Shown: one piece after another, positions 18,206-27,046 of the stretch
How positions within the stretch are numbered: position 1 is the first letter of the stretch
How the letters are laid out: each line of letters opens with the position of its first letter
Assembly (NCBI RefSeq): GCF_900601905.1
Contig: NZ_UWFA01000416.1
Coordinates: 682,001-746,000, forward strand
Direction of reading: 5' to 3'
Source: Pseudomonas viridiflava
GTDB lineage: Bacteria > Pseudomonadota > Gammaproteobacteria > Pseudomonadales > Pseudomonadaceae
DNA length: 64,000 nt
Position numbers and translations under genes: made by a program
Notes under the pieces: model-generated
Told to the model about the DNA's origin: nothing
Databases searched by the model: none
What the model saw: only the letters and a program-made list of their open reading frames with translations

Positions 18206-18660
18206 CCTGAGGCTGCAGCGTCATCCTCGGCAATCGGCAGCACCTGCTGGGAAAACTGAATGCTTCCGGGTTGGCGATTCAGGGGGCAGGTCCAAAGCTG
18301 GATAAACGGCTGCCGGGCATCCGGGGCAGGTACCCAATGGCTCAACAGCTGACACACATCGTCCACGCACAGCTCGTAGTCGCCCGCTTCGGGTGTTCGT
18401 CCAAGGTGCAGCGGTTGCAAAGGCGGCAGTTGAGGTCGGTAGTGCCAACTGCCGTTTTCGAGCCGCGCCCCCTCAGGAATCTCCATGCCCGCGCCGCTTC
18501 CTTTGATTCGTGCCTGCTCCAGTACCAGCCCCTGGACAGAGACGCGGTAATCTTCTTCCCAACGGATCTTCTCGATGGTGTGTTCCCACGCCAGGGTGAA
18601 ATGGGCGACGGGAAGCTGGGCCCACACCACACCGGCGAGGCCCAGGCAAACACCCATCAT
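17971..18660 (-). CDS. DUF1850 protein, TRAP-TAXI associated, with an abnormal C-terminal tail
   Basis: The first 130 or so residues match DUF1850: an N-terminal signal-like helix (MMGVCLGLAGVVWA), the core HTIEKIRWEEDYRVS, ARIKGSGAGMEIPEGARLENG.WHY, and GDYELCVDDVCQLL. DUF1850 genes commonly follow fused TRAP permeases of the TAXI class; their role is unknown. The start overlaps the permease stop (ATGA). The frame runs on to 229 residues and its last 78 or so codons are antisense to DUF3649, with low-information sequence rich in Ser/Ala. The true end may be earlier if a frameshift has removed the native stop, or the tail may be a real but neutral extension. Confidence 0.7.
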   Translation of the reverse strand: MMGVCLGLAGVVWAQLPVAHFTLAWEHTIEKIRWEEDYRVSVQGLVLEQARIKGSGAGMEIPEGARLENGSWHYRPQLPPLQPLHLGRTPEAGDYELCVDDVCQLLSHWVPAPDARQPFIQLWTCPLNRQPGSIQFSQQVLPIAEDDAAASGHIPGGPSSVIAAVSSRALSPRPSQARTAERLMNTAITNNGQSTRPSRVAVITLSAGGLPSDLDSSNASSDIANEHTP

Positions 18661-20684
18661 GCTTGGGACAGCTGCGCCTGACGAGCTCGCCAGTAGTGCA
18701 GAGCGATGATGAAGGCCCCCAGCGCAAAGCCGATTTCATCCGTCAAAGGCAAGGCCACGACCAGCAAGGCACCGGCAACAAAACTGATCAGGCGTTCCCA
18801 GACGGGCATCGAGCGTTGCAGGTAACCGGTGGACGCCATGCCCCACAACCCCACCGCGAGTATGGTTTTGACCAGCATATAGGCCGACATCCACAGGTTG
18901 TCGCCCTGCAGCATGAGCGCCGGGTTATAGACCGCCATGAACGGAATGACAAAGCCTGCCAGGGCGATACGGACCGCCCACAAACTGATCTTGAAGCCGC
19001 TCTCCTTGGCAATCGGTGCGGCGGCAAAGCAGGCCAGCGCGACAGGTGGAGTCAGGTCGGCAAGGATGCCGAAATAGAACACAAACATGTGCGAGACGAT
19101 CAGCGGCACGCCCAACTCAAGCAGCGCGGGTGCAGCGATCGAGCTGGTAATGATGTAGTTGGGAATGGTCGGAATGCCCATCCCCAACACCAGGCACGTG
19201 ATCATCGTCAGGATCAGCGAAAGCAACAGGTTGTCACGCCCGATCGCCAGGATATAACCGGCGAAGGTCGAAGCGACACCGGTCAGCGACACCACGCCGA
19301 TGATGACCCCGACCAACGCACAGGCGATCCCCACGGGTACCGCATGACGCGCGCCGTCCACCAGGGCATGCAAACAGATGCTCAGTGTTTCGCGCCCGCC
19401 TCGTATGAACCAGCAGACCACTACCAATACGGCAATTACCGCGAAAATCACGCCAATGCCGAGGGAGAAAAAACCGACGCACAAAATGCCCAGCGCAATC
19501 CAGAAAGCACATCGCAGGGCAAAACTGGAAACCCTGAGAATGATCGCCGAGCCGAGAATCACAATTGCCGTCAATGCCAAACCAACCATTCCGGAGAACA
19601 GCGGAGTGCGCCCGGAAAACAACAGGTAGACCAACACCAGAAGCGGAATCAGCAGGTACCAGCGTTGCTTGACCGCGCCCAGAGCGCTGGGGCACTGGTC
19701 TTTGGGCAAGCCTTTGAGGTTTGAGCGTTTGGCCTCCAGATGCACCATCCAGAACACCGAGCCGAAGTACAGAATGGCCGGGATCAACGCCGCCTTGGCA
19801 ATTTCAACGAAGGGCACGTTGATGGTCTCGGCCATGATGAATGCCACCGCGCCCATGACGGGTGGCATCAACTGGCTGCCCATACTGGCAGTGGCTTCAA
19901 CGCCTCCGGCAAATGCCGGCCTGTAGCCAAAACGCTTCATCAGAGGAATGGTGAACTGCCCGGTCGTTACCACGTTGGCAACGCCGGAACCGGTGATGGT
20001 GCCCATCAAGGCAGATGAGGCGACAGCCACCTTGGCCGGTCCGCCGAGCTTGTGCCCGAACAGCCCCATGGCGAAGTCAGTGAACAATTTGATCATCCCG
20101 GCCTGCTCCAGAAACGAGCCGAACAGGATGAACAGAAAAATGTAAGTCGCAGAGACGTAGGTCGGCGTGCCATACAAACCTTCGGTGCCGAACGCCAGTT
20201 GGTTGATGATCTGGTCAAACCCATAGCCGCGATGGGCCAGATCGCCGGGCAGGTATTCGCCGAGCAGACCGTAGGCCAGAAACAGTGCGCAAATGAGCGG
20301 CAGGGCAATGCCCATCACTCGCCTGGCCGCCTCGAACACCAGGACGATCAGGACCAGCCCGATCACCATGTCAGCGGTCGTCAAATCACCAGAGCGCTGA
20401 ATCAGATCCGCCTCGAACACCCATTGGTACAAAGCCGTGGCCACCCCGGCGAGGCTGAGAATCCAGGCCAGTGGCTGCCAGGGACGATGCTTGCCGTAAG
20501 CCGGATAACTCAGAAACACCACCCAGAGCAGGAAGCCGACGTGTACGGCCCGCAGCACCTGACTGGAGATCGGAGAAAACGCAGCGGTGACGATCTGGAA
20601 AATCGAAAACGCCAAAGCCACGTAAAAAAGAGTTTTAGGCCAATCCCTGGGATGTTCGGGGATGCCGTACTGAAGTTCGCTCAT
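18657..20684 (-). CDS. TRAP transporter permease, fused small and large subunits (TAXI class)
   Basis: This 675-residue integral membrane protein carries the small four-helix part (residues about 15-130) fused to the large DctM-type part, with the conserved GTITGSGVANVVTTGQFTIPLMKR and GGVEATASMGSQLMPPVMGA motifs and a second GMGIPTIPNYIITSS half. This is the 4TM/12TM fused form used with TAXI binding proteins for sodium-coupled uptake of organic acids or amino acids. It lies 81 bases after the binding-protein gene and overlaps the DUF1850 start. The substrate is unknown. The operon also encodes an FAD-linked hydroxyacid dehydrogenase and an MFS permease, pointing to a hydroxycarboxylate. Confidence 0.92.
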   Translation of the reverse strand: MSELQYGIPEHPRDWPKTLFYVALAFSIFQIVTAAFSPISSQVLRAVHVGFLLWVVFLSYPAYGKHRPWQPLAWILSLAGVATALYQWVFEADLIQRSGDLTTADMVIGLVLIVLVFEAARRVMGIALPLICALFLAYGLLGEYLPGDLAHRGYGFDQIINQLAFGTEGLYGTPTYVSATYIFLFILFGSFLEQAGMIKLFTDFAMGLFGHKLGGPAKVAVASSALMGTITGSGVANVVTTGQFTIPLMKRFGYRPAFAGGVEATASMGSQLMPPVMGAVAFIMAETINVPFVEIAKAALIPAILYFGSVFWMVHLEAKRSNLKGLPKDQCPSALGAVKQRWYLLIPLLVLVYLLFSGRTPLFSGMVGLALTAIVILGSAIILRVSSFALRCAFWIALGILCVGFFSLGIGVIFAVIAVLVVVCWFIRGGRETLSICLHALVDGARHAVPVGIACALVGVIIGVVSLTGVASTFAGYILAIGRDNLLLSLILTMITCLVLGMGIPTIPNYIITSSIAAPALLELGVPLIVSHMFVFYFGILADLTPPVALACFAAAPIAKESGFKISLWAVRIALAGFVIPFMAVYNPALMLQGDNLWMSAYMLVKTILAVGLWGMASTGYLQRSMPVWERLISFVAGALLVVALPLTDEIGFALGAFIIALHYWRARQAQLSQA

Positions 20685-20730
20685 TAACTGCCTGCCTCAT
20701 GACCACCTGGATAAAACGGCAAAGCACAGA

Positions 20731-20755
20731 CGTGGCAGCGTTCCCCGCCGCCACG
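20731..20755 (-). promoter_or_regulatory. intercistronic hairpin between TAXI binding protein and permease
   Basis: CGTGGC and GCCACG arms form a stem with a short GC inner stem and no T run, between the two TRAP genes. Such hairpins often protect the upstream mRNA or lower downstream expression, giving more binding protein than permease. This is an inference. Confidence 0.45.
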
Positions 20756-20765
20756 CCGGCACCGG

Positions 20766-21719
20766 TTACAGCGCGCCCTTTTCCTTGTAGTAGCGCTCGG
20801 CCCCCGGATGCAGCGCAATCGGCAGGTTTTTGGCCGCGTTTTCCAGCTTGATGTCTTTGGCCGCCGAATGGGCATTGCCCAGGCGGGTGAGGTTTTCAAA
20901 CATCAGTCGGGTCATCTCATAGGCAACCTCGTCCGCAACACCGTCATGCGTGACCAGGATATTAGTGATCGCTACCGTCGCGACCGGTTCGGGCTGACCG
21001 TCGTAGGTATTGGCCGGAATCATCGCGCTCTGATAAGCCGGGTTGGCGATTTTGCTGACCACTTCGGCCGGAATGGCCACGTAGTTGAGGGGCATTACCG
21101 AGGCAAGATCGCGAATGGCCGCCATGCCCAGCCCGGAAGATTGCAGAGTGGCATCCAACTGGCGATTCTTGATCAACTCCACCGACTCGGCGAACGGCAG
21201 GTATTGGACTTTGCCCATGTCTTCATAGGTCAAACCGGCCGCCTTGAAGATCGCCCGGGCGTTCAACTCGGTGCCGGACTTGGCCGCCCCGACCGAGATC
21301 TTTTTGCCTTTGAGGTCAGCCAGCGTCTTGATGCCCGATTCCTGGCTGGCAACGATCTGGATGTAGTTGGAATACGCACCGCCCAGGGCGCGCAATTTGC
21401 CCAGCGGTGCCTTGAACCCCGCTTCTTCCACGCCGTTCCTGGCGTCAGCGACGGCATCCCCCAGCGCAAATGCCAGCTCGCCCCGCCCGGCTTGCAGCAG
21501 GTTCAGGTTTTCCACCGACGCCTTAGTCGCTTGTACCGAGGTCTTCACCCCGGGTATGCCCTCGCTGTAGATCTGCGAGAGACCGACACCGATCGGGTAA
21601 TACACCCCGCTGGTGCCCCCCGTCAGGATATTGATGTAGACCGGTGCGGCGTGCGCCGTGCCGATCGTGACCAGGGCGGCCGCAGCGGCCAGAAGGGTGA
21701 AACGCTTCGATACTCGCAT
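20766..21719 (-). CDS. TAXI-family TRAP transporter solute-binding protein
   Basis: This 317-residue periplasmic protein has a signal peptide ending AHA. It then has the TAXI signature YINILTGGTSGVYYPIGVGLSQIY and the later GRGELAFALGDAVADARNG and LKGKKISVGAAKSGTELNARAIF segments. It captures the substrate and delivers it to the fused permease encoded next. The family includes binders of glutamate-like and other carboxylates; the ligand here cannot be told. It sits downstream of the FAD dehydrogenase (145-base gap), so it may have its own promoter as well as read-through. Confidence 0.92.
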   Translation of the reverse strand: MRVSKRFTLLAAAAALVTIGTAHAAPVYINILTGGTSGVYYPIGVGLSQIYSEGIPGVKTSVQATKASVENLNLLQAGRGELAFALGDAVADARNGVEEAGFKAPLGKLRALGGAYSNYIQIVASQESGIKTLADLKGKKISVGAAKSGTELNARAIFKAAGLTYEDMGKVQYLPFAESVELIKNRQLDATLQSSGLGMAAIRDLASVMPLNYVAIPAEVVSKIANPAYQSAMIPANTYDGQPEPVATVAITNILVTHDGVADEVAYEMTRLMFENLTRLGNAHSAAKDIKLENAAKNLPIALHPGAERYYKEKGAL

Positions 21720-21864
21720 GGGAGACTCTCCGTCTTGTTATGGCTTTTGCAGAGTCATGGAACTGTAGTCGATGAAGGCGCACGGAGTGAGCGAGTTTGT
21801 AACGCTTCGATACATCGTCACGCCGCTTGCCGCAGGCTCCGGGAAAACACCGGTGAGCCGCCGT

Positions 21865-23283
21865 TCAAAGCAGTTTGCCCGGGTTCATCAGGCCGCTGGG
21901 GTCCAGCGCCTGTTTGAGGGTGCGCATCAATTCCAGCTCAAGCGGTGCCTTGTAGAGCAAGGCGGCCTCACGCTTGGCCTGACCGAGGCCATGCTCGGCA
22001 CTGATACTGCCTGCAAATTCCATCGTGGCCTGGTAAATGAGGTGCATGATGCTCTGCGCCTGCGCTTTGAAGGGCGCGTCTTCGGCGCCGACCGGTTTGC
22101 TGATGTTGTAATGCAGATTGCCGTCGCCGACGTGGCCATAGGCGACGATCCGAACGCCCGGAAAAGCCTCCAGCAGCCTGCGATCGGTGACCTCGATGAA
22201 GGCTGGAATACTGCTGACAGGCACGCTGATGTCGTGCTTGAGGCTTGGCCCTTCATGGTTCTGGGCTTCCGAGATACCCTCGCGCAACGCCCACAGTCCA
22301 GCGACCTGAGCCTCGTTGCTGGCGACCACAGCGTCAAGCGCTTCGCCGCATTCAAAGGCTTCACCCAGGCCGTCTTCGAGCATCCCGGCAAGCGGCGCGT
22401 CGATCAGGGTGTCGCTGAGTTCGATCAGCACATACCAGGGGTGGACGTCGTTGAACAGGTCGTTACACCCGGCGACATGTTGCAACACGAACTCCACGCT
22501 TTGCCGCGACATCAGTTCGAAGCCGGTCAGGCGGTCGCCACACAACGTGCGCATGCGAGCGATCAGAGCCACGGCAGCCTGCGGGTCGGGCAGCGCCACC
22601 CAGGCAGTCGTCCGGCTGCGCACGGCGGGAAACAACTTGAGCACGGCGGCGGTGATAATGCCCAGGGTTCCCTCGGAACCGATGAACAGGTGTTTGAGGT
22701 CGTAACCGGTGTTGTCCTTGCGCAGGCCACGCAAGCCGTCCCACACCCGGCCATCGGCCAGCACCACTTCAAGCCCAAGGGTCAGATCGCGCATGTTGCC
22801 GTAGCGCAAGACGGCGGTACCGCCCGCGTTGGTCGCCAGGTTGCCGCCGACGGTGCAGCTGCCTTCAGCGCCCAGCGACAGCGGGAACAGACGCCCCGCA
22901 TCGGCCGTCGCTTCCTGGAGGCGTTGCAGGATCACCCCGGCCTCCACGGTGATGGTTTCGTTAGCGGGATCAATCGCGCGAATCGCGTTCATGCGCGTCA
23001 ACGACAGCACCACCTGCGCACCTGAACTGTCCGGGATCGAGCCGCCGCACAGGCCCGTGTTACCGCCCTGCGGGACCAGAGCAATGCCCGCCTCGCGACA
23101 CAGCCGCACGACCTCGGCCACCTCGGCCGTGGAGGCCGGGCGCACTACCAGCGCCGCCTTGCCACGGTAGGCGTTGCGCCAGTCACTCAGATAGCTGTGC
23201 ATCAGTTCCGGGTCGCGAATCAGGCCCGCCTGCCCGACCACCGCTTGCAGCGCTTGCACCAGTGTTTCACTCAAATGACTCAT
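21865..23283 (-). CDS. FAD-binding oxidoreductase, D-2-hydroxyacid dehydrogenase (GlcD/D2HGDH/DLD family)
   Basis: This 472-residue flavoprotein has the PCMH-type FAD fold: LVVRPASTAEVAEVVRLCREAGI, the pyrophosphate-binding loop PQGGNTGLCGGSIP (about 68-81), SLGAEGSCTVGGNLATNAGG and GSEGTLGIITAAVLKLFP. The C-terminal cap ends with the conserved SAEHGLGQAKRE and ALDPSGLMNPGKLL. Family members oxidise D-lactate, D-2-hydroxyglutarate or glycolate to the 2-oxo acid, passing electrons to the respiratory chain. It follows the MFS gene by 48 bases and precedes the TRAP genes, so its substrate is probably what those permeases bring in. Confidence 0.9.
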   Translation of the reverse strand: MSHLSETLVQALQAVVGQAGLIRDPELMHSYLSDWRNAYRGKAALVVRPASTAEVAEVVRLCREAGIALVPQGGNTGLCGGSIPDSSGAQVVLSLTRMNAIRAIDPANETITVEAGVILQRLQEATADAGRLFPLSLGAEGSCTVGGNLATNAGGTAVLRYGNMRDLTLGLEVVLADGRVWDGLRGLRKDNTGYDLKHLFIGSEGTLGIITAAVLKLFPAVRSRTTAWVALPDPQAAVALIARMRTLCGDRLTGFELMSRQSVEFVLQHVAGCNDLFNDVHPWYVLIELSDTLIDAPLAGMLEDGLGEAFECGEALDAVVASNEAQVAGLWALREGISEAQNHEGPSLKHDISVPVSSIPAFIEVTDRRLLEAFPGVRIVAYGHVGDGNLHYNISKPVGAEDAPFKAQAQSIMHLIYQATMEFAGSISAEHGLGQAKREAALLYKAPLELELMRTLKQALDPSGLMNPGKLL

Positions 23284-23331
23284 GACTCACTCCTCTCACC
23301 TGTGGGCCCGGCCGCAAAAACCGGCGCAGTT

Positions 23332-24666
23332 TCATTTAGCCAGGACGAGCGGTTCAGGCTCGTCCTGCAGTTCAATGCGATGGATGCGTCCGACCACGAC
23401 CAGGTAACAAAATACCGCCAGCAGCGCATTGGCCGCGACGTAGATCAGCGCCGAATCGAACGAACCGGTGCGGTTGACCAGGTAGCCGACCACAATGGGC
23501 GTGGTGATCGCCGCCAGATTGCCAAAGGTGTTGAACAGCCCACCCGACAGGCCCACGATCTGGCGCGGCGAGGTGTCGGCCACCAGCGTCCAGCCATGCG
23601 ACCCGAAACCTTTGCCAAAGAACGCCAGGGCCATCAGGCCAACGACGGCAGCATCACTTTCAACATAAATACACAGCACCATGCTGCTCGATAGCAGCAG
23701 ACCGCAGACGATGGGCAGCTTGCGCGCAAAGGTCAGCGAATGGCCCCGGCGCAGCAGACCGTCCGAAATCAGGCCGCCCAGCACCCCGCCGACAAAACCG
23801 CTGATGGCCGGTAATGCGGTGAACAGACCGGCTGAAAGTATGGTCATGCCGCGGGCCTGAACCAGATAGACGGGAAACCAGGTCAGAAAAAAATAGGTGA
23901 TCGCGTTGTTACAGTACTGGCCTAGATACAGGCCAATGAGCGTGCGATGGCTCAACAACAATTTGAAGTACCGCCACTGGGAAACCCGGGCGTCGCTGGC
24001 GCGCGGCTCAAGGTCCAGCAACCCGCCGCCGGACTCAATGTGGGTAAATTCCGCATGGCTGATGGCCGGGTGTTCACGCGGCCCGTGAATGACCTTGAAC
24101 CACAGCACGCTGAACATCAGCCCAAGGCCGCCCAGCACAATGAAGACCTGCTGCCAGCCCATCGTCTGGACGACCCACCCCATCAAAGGCGCGAAAATCG
24201 CTGTGGCGCTGTACTGAGCCGAACTGGAGATCGCCGTGGCGGTAGCCCGCTCGGCGCTCGGAAACCAGGCGGCAATGATGCGCGCATTGCCCGGAAAACA
24301 GGGCGCGCCTGCAAAACCAACCGCCATGCGCAGGAGAAAGAGGCTGACGATGGTCCAGCTCAACGGCAGAACCCCGACGAAACCCTGCAGCAGAGTGAAC
24401 ACCGACCAGCTGAACAGCGCGATGCCGTAGACCCGGCGCGCGCCAAAGCGATCGCACAGCCAGCCACCCGGGATCTGGCCGATCACATAAGCCCAACCAA
24501 ACGCTGAAAAGATGTAGCCGAGGGTCAGCGCGTCAATCCCCAGGTCTGCCTGCAAAGCGGAGCCGGCAATCGACAGACTGGATCGATCGGCGAAGGTGAC
24601 GGACGTGACGAAAAACAGCATCAGCAGAATCGAGTAGCGCACCCGACCCGGTTTGGTTGCAGGCAT
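23332..24666 (-). CDS. MFS transporter, ACS family (sugar-acid / hydroxy-acid permease)
   Basis: This 444-residue, 12-helix permease has the N-terminal family start ATKPGRVRYSILLMLFFVTSVTFADRSSLSIAGSAL and DRFGARRVYG after TM2, as in glucarate, galactonate and tartrate permeases. The ATG at 24666 matches family starts and has GGGAAG upstream; a second ATG at 24684 lacks a ribosome binding site. It is the first gene of the run MFS, FAD dehydrogenase, TAXI, fused TRAP permease, DUF1850. It probably imports a hydroxy acid oxidised by the next enzyme. Confidence 0.9.
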   Translation of the reverse strand: MPATKPGRVRYSILLMLFFVTSVTFADRSSLSIAGSALQADLGIDALTLGYIFSAFGWAYVIGQIPGGWLCDRFGARRVYGIALFSWSVFTLLQGFVGVLPLSWTIVSLFLLRMAVGFAGAPCFPGNARIIAAWFPSAERATATAISSSAQYSATAIFAPLMGWVVQTMGWQQVFIVLGGLGLMFSVLWFKVIHGPREHPAISHAEFTHIESGGGLLDLEPRASDARVSQWRYFKLLLSHRTLIGLYLGQYCNNAITYFFLTWFPVYLVQARGMTILSAGLFTALPAISGFVGGVLGGLISDGLLRRGHSLTFARKLPIVCGLLLSSSMVLCIYVESDAAVVGLMALAFFGKGFGSHGWTLVADTSPRQIVGLSGGLFNTFGNLAAITTPIVVGYLVNRTGSFDSALIYVAANALLAVFCYLVVVGRIHRIELQDEPEPLVLAK

Positions 24667-25504
24667 ATGGCTGGATCTTCCCATGATCGAACACGCCTGC
24701 CGGGTGCGACCGCCCGCTCACACATCCTGGCGAGACGCCGGCCTGGCCGGTGTCTGCATGGGCGGGTAATCGACCTGCTTGACGTAATCCTGTTGTTATT
24801 TTTGTAGGTCGCTCGGGTTTGCCCTGCTACGGGTACAGTCAGGCAAGCTTCGCGGTACGGATAAGCTGTTAAGCCTAAGTTATCGTACGACTTGAAAAAA
24901 AACACCCTCTAACTGCGATTTTTGAAATAAGGCGGAAATGGGCCGGGTCTATTCCGAAGAGGTTCGTCTTGCTCGGAAGATCATGGATAGCGTGTGTTTC
25001 ATCAACGTCACATGCGCTGCGGATCGACTAATCGCACATTGACAGCGGTCAACACACTTGGTAAAAAACTCGCAAGTCATACGACGACATATGACATACC
25101 AATAATAATAACGAGGCGCAGATCATGCTGATGATCCTCCCTGCTTGCCGCGCAACCTGCCGACAGCTTTCGTGGCAAATCCACCTGCCGCGTACACCTC
25201 GCTTCCCCCGGCACAGCCATGCCTATCAAGGCCTTCAGCCTGCACTGAGGCCCCGCAATATAGCGGTTGCAACCTGGTCGTCCCTGCTACCCGCACCTCT
25301 ACGTGCGACGGCAGGTTGAACGGTCATGGCAACTCTGCATTCACCCCTTCGGCAACAGAACGTTGCTGGCCGAAAACCCGTGACCAACTTTCGACAGTCG
25401 CTGTATCAGTGGCACGGACGACACTTGAAACAACTCGTTACAACTTCGGCAACAACTTTTAGTTGTGCCTGATTCTGCACGCTTATTACCCACGGAGCAT
25501 TCCA
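24667..25504. promoter_or_regulatory. long divergent intergenic region between the MFS/TRAP run and tctCBA
   Basis: About 840 bases hold no convincing gene. The frames at 25125-25319 and 24621-24905 have no family features. An 8-base palindrome TCGTACGA lies at 24883-24890, and an inverted repeat with GTCATA and TATGAC arms (8-base spacer) at 25076-25095. Either could be a regulator site for the two divergent transport operons. The 400 bases before tctC may be a long 5' untranslated region. I see no rho-independent terminator or known riboswitch. Confidence 0.4.
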
Positions 25505-26479
25505 ATGATAAAAACACTTCGCGTCTCACTGCTTTCAGCCCTGATCGGCATGGGTGCAATCACCTCACATAACGTCGCAGTGGCAGCGGACGTCAAATGG
25601 CCTACCCGCCCCGTTCAGGTCGTGGTCATTGCCAACCCCGGCGGGGACACCGACTTCAACGCCCGCATGATGGCCAAGTACTTCAACAAGATCACCGGCA
25701 AGAACATGGTCGTGACCAACGTTGCTGGCGGCGGCGGCACCTTGGCGGCTGAGCAGGTCAAGAGCGCAGCAGCCGACGGCAACACAATCCTGTTTACTCA
25801 CCCGGGGCAATTGATCGTCAACGAAGTCGCGGGCCTGTCAGAAGACAGCTTCGAAGCCTTCGATGTTGCCTGCATTGCCGGCGTCGACAAGGGTGCCGTC
25901 TTCGTCGCCTCCACGCAGTCCGGCATCACCAGCGTCAAAGACCTGATCGAGAAAGCCAAGGCCAAGCCTGGCAGTATCACCTATGGCACCGAGATGGGTA
26001 ACTTCTCGCATATTCAGGGCCTGATGTTCGAGAAAATCACCGGGGTCAAACTGAAGATGGTCGACGCAGGCACCGTCTCCGAGAAAGTGGTTGCACTGCT
26101 GGGCGCACGTATAGACCTGGGCGCAATCAGTTATGGCTCGGTACAGGATTACGTCAATGGCAAGCAGATGGTTGCTCTGGGCCAGCCAAACAACGAGCGC
26201 AACGCCATGCTCGGTGACGTTCCGACCTTCAAGGAACAAGGCGTCGACTTCACCATCGACAAGCCTTACGTCGTAGCGTTTCCCAAGGGCACCGATGCCG
26301 CCATCGTGGGCAAGATGGCCGACATCATGAAGCAGATCACCGAGCTTCCGGAATACGCCGAAGAGCTGAAGAAATTCAAGCAGCCAGTGGCCTATTACGG
26401 CACCGATGACGCCAGGAAGATCCTTGCCAAGACGCGTGACGACTTCATGCAGTTCAAGGGCGATCTGCGTAACAAGTAA
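25505..26479 (+). CDS. tctC: tripartite tricarboxylate transporter binding protein (TctC / Bug family)
   Basis: This 324-residue periplasmic protein has a signal peptide (MIKTLRVSLLSALIGMGAITSHNVAVA), then KWPTRPVQVVVIANPGGDTDFNARMMAKYF, a modified form of the Bug motif (commonly yPxkpvrlvvpfapGGxxDxxaR). Bug proteins bind citrate, other carboxylates or unrelated small molecules with high affinity. The ATG at 25505 is chosen because it begins the signal peptide. It heads tctC-tctB-tctA. The ligand is not predictable, and no tctDE two-component pair is present. Confidence 0.88.
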   Translation: MIKTLRVSLLSALIGMGAITSHNVAVAADVKWPTRPVQVVVIANPGGDTDFNARMMAKYFNKITGKNMVVTNVAGGGGTLAAEQVKSAAADGNTILFTHPGQLIVNEVAGLSEDSFEAFDVACIAGVDKGAVFVASTQSGITSVKDLIEKAKAKPGSITYGTEMGNFSHIQGLMFEKITGVKLKMVDAGTVSEKVVALLGARIDLGAISYGSVQDYVNGKQMVALGQPNNERNAMLGDVPTFKEQGVDFTIDKPYVVAFPKGTDAAIVGKMADIMKQITELPEYAEELKKFKQPVAYYGTDDARKILAKTRDDFMQFKGDLRNK

Positions 26480-26543
26480 GACGTGAAGCTGGCTGATCTG
26501 AGCATCAGCCAGCTTCACTTGGCCTATATACCGAGGTTTCCCG

Positions 26544-27035
26544 ATGGCTACTGGCAAGAAAAAAGAGCTGATCATCGGCGGCGTCATGCTCGCCACTGCG
26601 CTCGCCTACCTGGCGATGTCACTCGCGCTACCGAACCATACCGGGATTGATGCAGCATTTGTCCCAATCATCCTCGCAGTGATGCTCTGCCTGCTGGCGG
26701 CCATACAACTGTTCGGTGTTTTTTCCACGCCGCAGGCTGCTGCGGACACCGTCACGCCGTTGCCAACTGAGGAGCCGAGCAGCGCGGTGGATGTGTCAAC
26801 GGTGGTCAAGACGCTGGCACTGATAGTGGGCTACATCGCGCTCATGAATGTGGTCGGGTTTCCGATCATGACCGTGGTCTACCTGTACCTGCAATTCATC
26901 GTGTTGACGCCGGTTGATCACAAGGTGCCGCATGTCAGCTATGCAGTGATTGCCGTGGCGACTTCGGCCGTCATTTATCTGCTGTTCCGCGAGGCCTTCG
27001 ATTTGATGCTGCCCGCTGGCCTACTGAACTTCTAG
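26544..27035 (+). CDS. tctB: tripartite tricarboxylate transporter small membrane subunit TctB
   Basis: This 163-residue protein of four hydrophobic helices (ELIIGGVMLATALAYLAMSLALP, AAFVPIILAVMLCLLAAIQLF, VVKTLALIVGYIALMNVVGFPI, VSYAVIAVATSAVIYLLFREAF) ends in the LMLPAGLL motif typical of TctB. It assembles with TctA in the inner membrane to form a sodium-coupled importer fed by TctC. It sits between tctC (64-base gap) and tctA (11-base gap). Confidence 0.88.
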   Translation: MATGKKKELIIGGVMLATALAYLAMSLALPNHTGIDAAFVPIILAVMLCLLAAIQLFGVFSTPQAAADTVTPLPTEEPSSAVDVSTVVKTLALIVGYIALMNVVGFPIMTVVYLYLQFIVLTPVDHKVPHVSYAVIAVATSAVIYLLFREAFDLMLPAGLLNF

Positions 27036-27046
27036 GAGTCTTGAGC

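Noticed and set aside
18663..19724. 353-codon plus-strand frame opposite the fused TRAP permease
   Set aside because: Composition rich in Gln/His/Arg as expected for antisense of a membrane protein.
21772..23025. 417-codon plus-strand frame opposite the FAD dehydrogenase
   Set aside because: No motif; the FAD-binding sequence on the minus strand explains the region.
25125..25319. 64-codon frame in the long divergent intergenic region
   Set aside because: Composition is Pro/Arg/His-rich with no hydrophobic core or family signature, and no proper ribosome binding site.
25411..25435. TGGCACG sequence resembling a sigma-54 promoter -24 element upstream of tctC
   Set aside because: The required GC at the -12 position with correct spacing is missing.
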